DNA from: Planctomycetota bacterium
GTDB taxonomy: Bacteria > Planctomycetota > UBA1135 > UBA2386
Assembly: GCA_020638655.1 (NCBI GenBank)
Contig: JACKIC010000002.1
Location: 248,001 to 312,000, forward strand
Direction of reading: 5' to 3'
Length of the DNA stretch: 64,000 nucleotides
Shown here piece after piece: positions 59,662-64,000 of the stretch. The notes under the pieces were generated by a model. The model ran no database searches and was not told the origin of the DNA. It saw nothing but the letters and a program-made list of their open reading frames with translations. Numbering within the stretch: position 1 is the first letter of the stretch; each line of letters opens with the position of its first letter. Made by a program: the position numbers and the translations under genes.

Positions 59662-62615
59662 TTGCCCGGGCCTCCCTGGCCCTCTTCTTCGTTGCCCTGC
59701 TGGCCCTGGTTCATCGCCTGCTCGACGCCGGCGCGGATCTGCTGGAACAGCTTGGTGATCTCGGCGTGGCGGTGCGCCAGACGCTCGACCAGCGCCACCT
59801 CGGCGTCGGTGATCGAGTCGTCGCCGCGCAGCTCGATCAGCGTGCGCAGGTCGTCGGTGGCCCGGCGCGTATCGTTGCCGAGCTGCTTGAGCATCTCGAG
59901 CTCGGCGATCAACGACACGAGCTGCTGGCGCTGCTGGTTGAACTTGTTCTGGCTCTGCTGCGCCTGCTGTTGCTGCTGCTCCTTGCGCTCCTGCTCCCGC
60001 CGTTTGCGCTCGCGGTCGAGCGCCTCGATCAGGTCCTTGGTGCGCTTCTCGACGTCCTGCTGCAGCATCGTCGTGTAGGTGCCGGGATCGGGCGCGCGGC
60101 CCGACAGGCGGGTCGCGACCTCACGCAGGTCCTCGAGGTTGGCCGAGAGCACGGCGCGGTAGACGAGGTTGCCCTCGTCGGTCAGCGCCTGCACCAGGAA
60201 CTCGATCTTGCCCGCGAGCTCCTGCTCCTCCTCGCCGAACTGGTTCAGGCGGCGGCGCGCCGGCCGCGACAGCCCGCTCTTCGCCGCCTCCTGCAGCTCC
60301 AGCGTCTGCTGCGTCAGCGGCTGCTGCCGCTCGAGGAACGCGGTGAGCTCCTCCTTCATCTTGAACAGCAGCTCTTCCTGGCGGAGGTCCTGGTAGCGGT
60401 CCTTCTCCTCCTCGAGCTGCTTGGCGGCTTCCTCGAGCTTCTGCCGCGCCTGTTCCTGCTCCTGCTGCGTCTCCTGCTCGTCGCCGCGCTCCATCGCCTG
60501 CTGCGCCTTCTGCGCGGCCTCGGCGGCCTGGTCGACGGCCTGTCTGGCCTTCTTGTTGTCGCGAGCCTTGAGCTCTTCGGCGAGCTTGAGGATGTCCTCG
60601 GCCAGGTCCTTCTGCTCCTGCGCCTGCTGCTGCATCGCGTCGCGCTGCTGCTGCGTCATCGGCCGGTTCTGTTGCATCGCCTCGGCGGCCTGCTGCATCG
60701 CCTCGGCGGCCTTCTGCTGCTGGCTCGACGCGCTGGCCTGTTGGCCCGCGCTGAGCTGCTGCTGCGCCTGCTGCATCGCCTGCTCGGCCTTCTGCATCGC
60801 CTCGCTGGCGGCCTTCTGCTGCTGCGGCGTGATGCCGCCCTGCTGCTGTGCCGCCTGCTGCATGCGTTGCTGCAGGTCCTGCGCGGCCTGTTGCAGGTCC
60901 TGCTGGCGCTGTTGCGCCTCCTGCAGGCCCTGCTCGCGGCCGGCGTTGGCCTGTTGCAGCGCCTCGGTCAGGGTCTTGGCGGCGGCCTGCAGCTGCTCGC
61001 GCGACTGCTGCGCGGCCTTCGCGGCCTGCTGCGTGTCGGCGGGCCGGCCCGTCTGCTGGTCCGGCTCGAGGCCGGCCTCCGCCTGGCGCTGGGCCTGTTC
61101 GGCGGCCTGCAGCTGCTCGCTGGCGGTCTGCTCGGCGCTCTGGGCGCTGGGGGCATTGCGCAGCTCGTTGGCCGTCGACGCCGACTCGGCGGCCATGCGC
61201 GCGGCCTCCTGCTGCGGCTCGGGGTGATCGCGGCGGTCCTGGGCGCGCGCGCGCTCGAACGCCGACAGGGCCTGATCGGCCTTGGCGCGGGCTTCGGTCA
61301 GGTCGCCGCGCTCGGCGGCCGCCTGGGCCTCCTGCAGCCGCTGCTGGCCTTCCTGGAGCGCGGCGGCGGCGCCGTTCTCGGCCGGCTGGGCGGCCTGGGG
61401 CTGGGCGGCCTGCGGCTCCGCCGCCTGGGGCTGGGTCGCCTGGGGCTCGCTGCCCTTCGCCATGTTCTCGGCCAGCTTGCCGGCCGCCTGCTGCAGCCGC
61501 TCGTTGTCCGCCGTGTTGCGCTGCCTGGCCTGCGCGGCGCGCTCGGACGCCACGTCCGTGCCGCGCGCCGCGAGCTCCTGCAGGGCCTTGCGCTCGGCGT
61601 CGGTGCCGCCCGCGGGCGCCTTCTCGAGCTGGTCGCGCAGCTGGCTCCACTTCGGGTCGCGTTGCGGGCCCTCGGCGCCGCCGGCGAGCTTGGGGGCGTC
61701 CTGGAGCATGCGATCGAAGCGATCGCGCGCGTCCTGCGTCGCCTGGTTGTCGTTGCCCTCGGCCGCGCCCTGCAGCTGCCTGGCGGCGTCTCCGACCTCG
61801 TGCTGGCGTTGCTCGTCGCGCAGCTGGCCGGTCAGCTCGCGGGCGCGCTGCACGATCTCACCGAGGTCGAACTGGCGCTGCCGGTTGGCGTCGGCGCCGC
61901 CGTCGGTCTGGTCGGCGAGGCCGCGCTCGAGGCGGTCCTGTTGGCGCAACAGCTGCTGTACCCGCTGCAGCGCGTTCTCCAGGAACGGGCGCCGCGAGCC
62001 CGACTCGCGCGCGTTGCGCTCGGCCTCGTTGCGTTCCTTGTCGGCCAGCTCGCGCATGTCCTCGAGCAGCTGCCGCTCGGCGGCCGTCGGCTCGCCGCGC
62101 AGGGCCTCGTTGGTGCGCTGCTGCAGCTCGGCCTGGCGCGCGGCGAGCGCCGCGGCCGTCGCCGCCTGCTCGGCGGCGAGTTGCATCGCCGCGTCGAGGT
62201 TCTCCACCGACTTGCGCTCGAGCAGGATGTTGAGCAGGCTCTCGAGCTCCTCGACGACCTGCTGCTGCTTGCGCAGCGCCTCGGTGAGGGCGGTCGCCGC
62301 GAGGTCGTCGCGGATGCTGGCGACGTCGCGCAGGATGCTGGTCTTGTCGAGGTGCGCCAGGCCCTGGCGCAGCAACTCGACCTGTTCCTTCTTGCCCTCG
62401 CGCTCGTAGCGCTGCTGCAGGCGCTCCATCAGCGCGCGCATGCGCTCGGCCTTGCGCAGGATCTCGTCCTGGTCGCGGCGCAGCTTGTCGATCACGTCCT
62501 GGTCGACGCCTTGTTGGGTGCCTCCGCCCTGCGCCTGCAGGCAGGTCTGGCCCGCCGCGCCGAGCATGGCGCAGGTCAGCAACACGAACTTCGCCGCACG
62601 GTGCACGGTCGTCAT
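59658..62615 (-). CDS. Large exported Gln-rich coiled-coil protein
   Basis: 985 residues from ATG 62615. A signal peptide (FVLLTCAMLGAAGQTCLQAQ) is followed by almost uninterrupted coiled coil: an N-terminal part with Leu/Arg heptads (DKLRRDQDEILRKAERMRAL), a central stretch of about 450 residues dominated by Ala/Gln/Glu (QQAAQDLQQRMQQAAQQQGG), and a C-terminal coil with more normal composition (RRRLNQFGEEEQELAGKIEF). Long repeats of QQA(A/E) type make its low complexity extreme. Similar proteins sit beside DUF4175-like genes in planctomycetes. A periplasmic fibrous or tethering role is possible. Coupled by ATGA overlaps to genes on both sides. Confidence 0.82.
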   Translation of the reverse strand: MTTVHRAAKFVLLTCAMLGAAGQTCLQAQGGGTQQGVDQDVIDKLRRDQDEILRKAERMRALMERLQQRYEREGKKEQVELLRQGLAHLDKTSILRDVASIRDDLAATALTEALRKQQQVVEELESLLNILLERKSVENLDAAMQLAAEQAATAAALAARQAELQQRTNEALRGEPTAAERQLLEDMRELADKERNEAERNARESGSRRPFLENALQRVQQLLRQQDRLERGLADQTDGGADANRQRQFDLGEIVQRARELTGQLRDEQRQHEVGDAARQLQGAAEGNDNQATQDARDRFDRMLQDAPKLAGGAEGPQRDPKWSQLRDQLEKAPAGGTDAERKALQELAARGTDVASERAAQARQRNTADNERLQQAAGKLAENMAKGSEPQATQPQAAEPQAAQPQAAQPAENGAAAALQEGQQRLQEAQAAAERGDLTEARAKADQALSAFERARAQDRRDHPEPQQEAARMAAESASTANELRNAPSAQSAEQTASEQLQAAEQAQRQAEAGLEPDQQTGRPADTQQAAKAAQQSREQLQAAAKTLTEALQQANAGREQGLQEAQQRQQDLQQAAQDLQQRMQQAAQQQGGITPQQQKAASEAMQKAEQAMQQAQQQLSAGQQASASSQQQKAAEAMQQAAEAMQQNRPMTQQQRDAMQQQAQEQKDLAEDILKLAEELKARDNKKARQAVDQAAEAAQKAQQAMERGDEQETQQEQEQARQKLEEAAKQLEEEKDRYQDLRQEELLFKMKEELTAFLERQQPLTQQTLELQEAAKSGLSRPARRRLNQFGEEEQELAGKIEFLVQALTDEGNLVYRAVLSANLEDLREVATRLSGRAPDPGTYTTMLQQDVEKRTKDLIEALDRERKRREQERKEQQQQQAQQSQNKFNQQRQQLVSLIAELEMLKQLGNDTRRATDDLRTLIELRGDDSITDAEVALVERLAHRHAEITKLFQQIRAGVEQAMNQGQQGNEEEGQGGPGK

Positions 62616-64000
62616 TTGCCTTTCACCTCTTCGGTGCGCGTCTGCAGGTCGCGCTGGCGATCGCGCAGCGCGCGCGTCTCCTGGATCAGGTCCTGGAAGT
62701 CGTTCCACTCCTCGAGGCGCAGCAGCAGCTGCTCGAGGTCGGTCTGGATCTGCCGCTGGTCGGCGAGGGCGTCGGCGAGCAGCTGGCGCCGCTCGGTGTC
62801 GCGCGAGACCTCGGCCTGCGCCAGCGTGCGCATGGTCGCCGGGCAGCGCGTCGTCGCCAGCCCGTCGGCCAGCACGACCATCGCCAGGATCGGATCGAGG
62901 GTGGTCTCGAGCGCGCCGAGCGTGCCGGCGCCGCGCAGTCGCGCGATCTCGCGATAGAAGGCCGGGTCCAGCGCCAGCGGCTGTTGCAGGTCGCGCGAGA
63001 AGCGCTGGTAGACATCGATCACGCGCGGCGCGTTCGGGCTCGTCTCCAGGCGGTTCCAAAGGTGCATGTCGAAGGCCCGCATCAGGCCGTTGTGCAACCG
63101 GGTCGCGGAACTGGCGACGCGCGCCTGGCCGACCTCGATGCCGGTCAGCACCTGGTTGATCGCCGCGACCGAGGTGCCCTCGGGGCCGAGCAGGTCCTCG
63201 AGCCTGGTGCGGCGGTCGCGCTGGATCTCGAGCGCCTGCTCGGTCTCCTCGCGCAGCCCGCGGAACATCTTGGCGATCGCGGCGGCGAGCTGCTGGTCGT
63301 CGACGATCTGCACGATCCGGCGGGGCAGCTCGGTGGTGTTGGCCGCGGGGGCGCAGATGTCGGTCAGCACGACCTGCAGGCTGAGGCCGTCGTTGCTGCT
63401 GGGAGCTCTCTGGTTGCCCTGCCCGGCTCCCGCGGGTTCGCCGCCGCCGAGCAGGTCGCGGACCTCGAAGAAGCGCGTCGCGACCTGTTGCTTGACGGGC
63501 TCTTCGCCGGCCTGGGGCGCCTGCAAGAGGCTCGTGGTCAGCGCGGTGCTGCCGCCGTGTTCGACGTTGAGGTCGACGCCCTGCAGACCGAAGTCGTCGC
63601 GCAGCTCCAGGCGCAGGCAGAGCAGCGCGCCGGGCAGCAGCAGCAGGTTCTCCTCGTCGGGCAGCAGCCAGCGGCCGACGGGCGCGTAGTCCTGCAGCGC
63701 CGACACCGGATAGTTGCCGGGGTTGGGGTTCTGCAGGCCGTTCTCGGCGCGCAGCTCGACCTCGTAGCGGTCGGACTTCTCGATCGTGAACTTGCCGCGG
63801 TAGGCGGTGCCGACGCCGCTGTCGTCCTGGATCGCGGTGGGCTCCAGTTCGACGCGGCGGCCGCTCTCGAGGAACGACAGCGTCGCCGAGCGCACCGCCG
63901 CGGTGGTGGTCACCGCGAGCTCCACCTCGCTGCCCGTCAGCGCCTCGATGGCGCCGCCCTGCTGCACCAGAACCTCGCTGCCGGTGTAGGACGGCGGCGT
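62612..64000 (-). CDS. DUF4175-like protein, C-terminal part (5' end outside window)
   Basis: The frame is open to the window edge (TPPSYTGSEVLVQQG at the visible start), so at least 462 residues are the C-terminal part of a longer gene. The PPSYTG ... LTGSEVELAVTTTAAVRSAT region matches beta-sandwich segments of DUF4175-like proteins, whose N-terminus is usually a membrane domain. The C-terminal 250 residues are helical (QLAAAIAKMFRGLREETEQA, QTDLEQLLLRLEEWNDFQDL). It is first of three overlapping genes with the two Gln-rich proteins, implying one complex at the cell envelope. The function of the family is unknown. Confidence 0.75.
   Translation of the reverse strand, partial: TPPSYTGSEVLVQQGGAIEALTGSEVELAVTTTAAVRSATLSFLESGRRVELEPTAIQDDSGVGTAYRGKFTIEKSDRYEVELRAENGLQNPNPGNYPVSALQDYAPVGRWLLPDEENLLLLPGALLCLRLELRDDFGLQGVDLNVEHGGSTALTTSLLQAPQAGEEPVKQQVATRFFEVRDLLGGGEPAGAGQGNQRAPSSNDGLSLQVVLTDICAPAANTTELPRRIVQIVDDQQLAAAIAKMFRGLREETEQALEIQRDRRTRLEDLLGPEGTSVAAINQVLTGIEVGQARVASSATRLHNGLMRAFDMHLWNRLETSPNAPRVIDVYQRFSRDLQQPLALDPAFYREIARLRGAGTLGALETTLDPILAMVVLADGLATTRCPATMRTLAQAEVSRDTERRQLLADALADQRQIQTDLEQLLLRLEEWNDFQDLIQETRALRDRQRDLQTRTEEVKGK

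Noticed and set aside
59766..62957. Leu-rich plus-strand frame of about 1,060 residues resembling a repetitive membrane protein
   Set aside because: It is the antisense reading of the Gln-rich coiled-coil gene (CAG/CTG codons give Leu runs); no start signal or signal peptide.

Overview
The window is GC-rich (roughly 70%), densely coded bacterial DNA that looks like a chromosomal piece from a Planctomycetota lineage. Pointers are a planctomycete-type c-type cytochrome (PSCyt1, CxxCH) joined to leucine-rich-like repeats and a YHS-like tail, ECF sigma factors, a kelch protein with the Gly/Cys-rich C-terminal domain common in secreted planctomycete proteins, a run of very Gln-rich coiled-coil exported proteins behind a DUF4175-like membrane protein, and a bacterial SMUG1-type uracil-DNA glycosylase. 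Placement is by inference from gene content; no rRNA is present. The cell is Gram-negative in plan: outer-membrane barrel, lipoproteins with Lnt, a lipopolysaccharide-kinase relative, and a peptidoglycan elongation operon.

Layout. 1-8.5 kb: exported proteins and hydrolases (carboxypeptidase-regulatory-like protein cut by the window edge, AmpD-type amidase, Tat-exported amidase-signature enzyme, M28 peptidase), then a minus-strand sulfur-handling group (TusA-like zinc protein, DsrE protein, TusA-OsmC fusion, short MetE-like methyltransferase). 9-15 kb: porin-like barrel, CoA-binding protein, SMUG1 glycosylase, ECF sigma factor, APH-type kinase, DUF4388 protein. 15-18.5 kb: phosphonate/phosphite ABC importer phnD-phnC-phnE with a duplicated, fused permease. 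18.8-22.6 kb: GT4 glycosyltransferase and a kinase-methyltransferase gene broken by several frame changes, followed by a chimeric ECF-sigma/M20-peptidase frame. 22.7-35 kb: mostly single genes (exported hypothetical, GNAT, DUF2339 protein divergent from a TetR regulator with a clear nested palindromic operator, kelch protein, adenosine deaminase, cytochrome/YHS protein, SDR, SlyD-like FKBP, bacteriohemerythrin).

35-40.3 kb: type IV pilus/type II secretion ATPases PilB-PilT-PilB, then folE. 40.4-42.2 kb: an ECF sigma remnant, an elongator tRNA-Met, a candidate structured small RNA with a strong terminator and anti-Shine-Dalgarno loop motifs, and a ureohydrolase. 42.3-46.8 kb: chemotaxis operon cheA-cheW-cheD-cheY-cheX. 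46.85-47.1 kb: two copies of a hairpin-bearing intergenic repeat. 47.2-50 kb: moeA-lnt. 50-51.4 kb: a promoter, a coiled-coil membrane protein, a 54-residue membrane protein and a strong terminator, forming a compact transcription unit. 51.7-58.2 kb: mreB-mreC-mreD-mrdA-rodA, complete and translationally coupled in its second half. 58.25-64 kb: a barrel lipoprotein and, convergent to it, three overlapping minus-strand genes for a DUF4175-like protein and two Gln-rich exported proteins.

The functional logic is mainly envelope biogenesis (rod complex, Lnt, glycosyltransferase, pili, barrels), behaviour (chemotaxis, sigma factors) and nutrient/sulfur/phosphonate handling. No insertion sequence, prophage, CRISPR array or integron was recognised. 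The least explained items are the sulfur-handling group, the small RNA candidate, the intergenic repeat, the coiled-coil/microprotein pair, and a set of broken genes where ECF sigma N-termini are joined to unrelated sequence.
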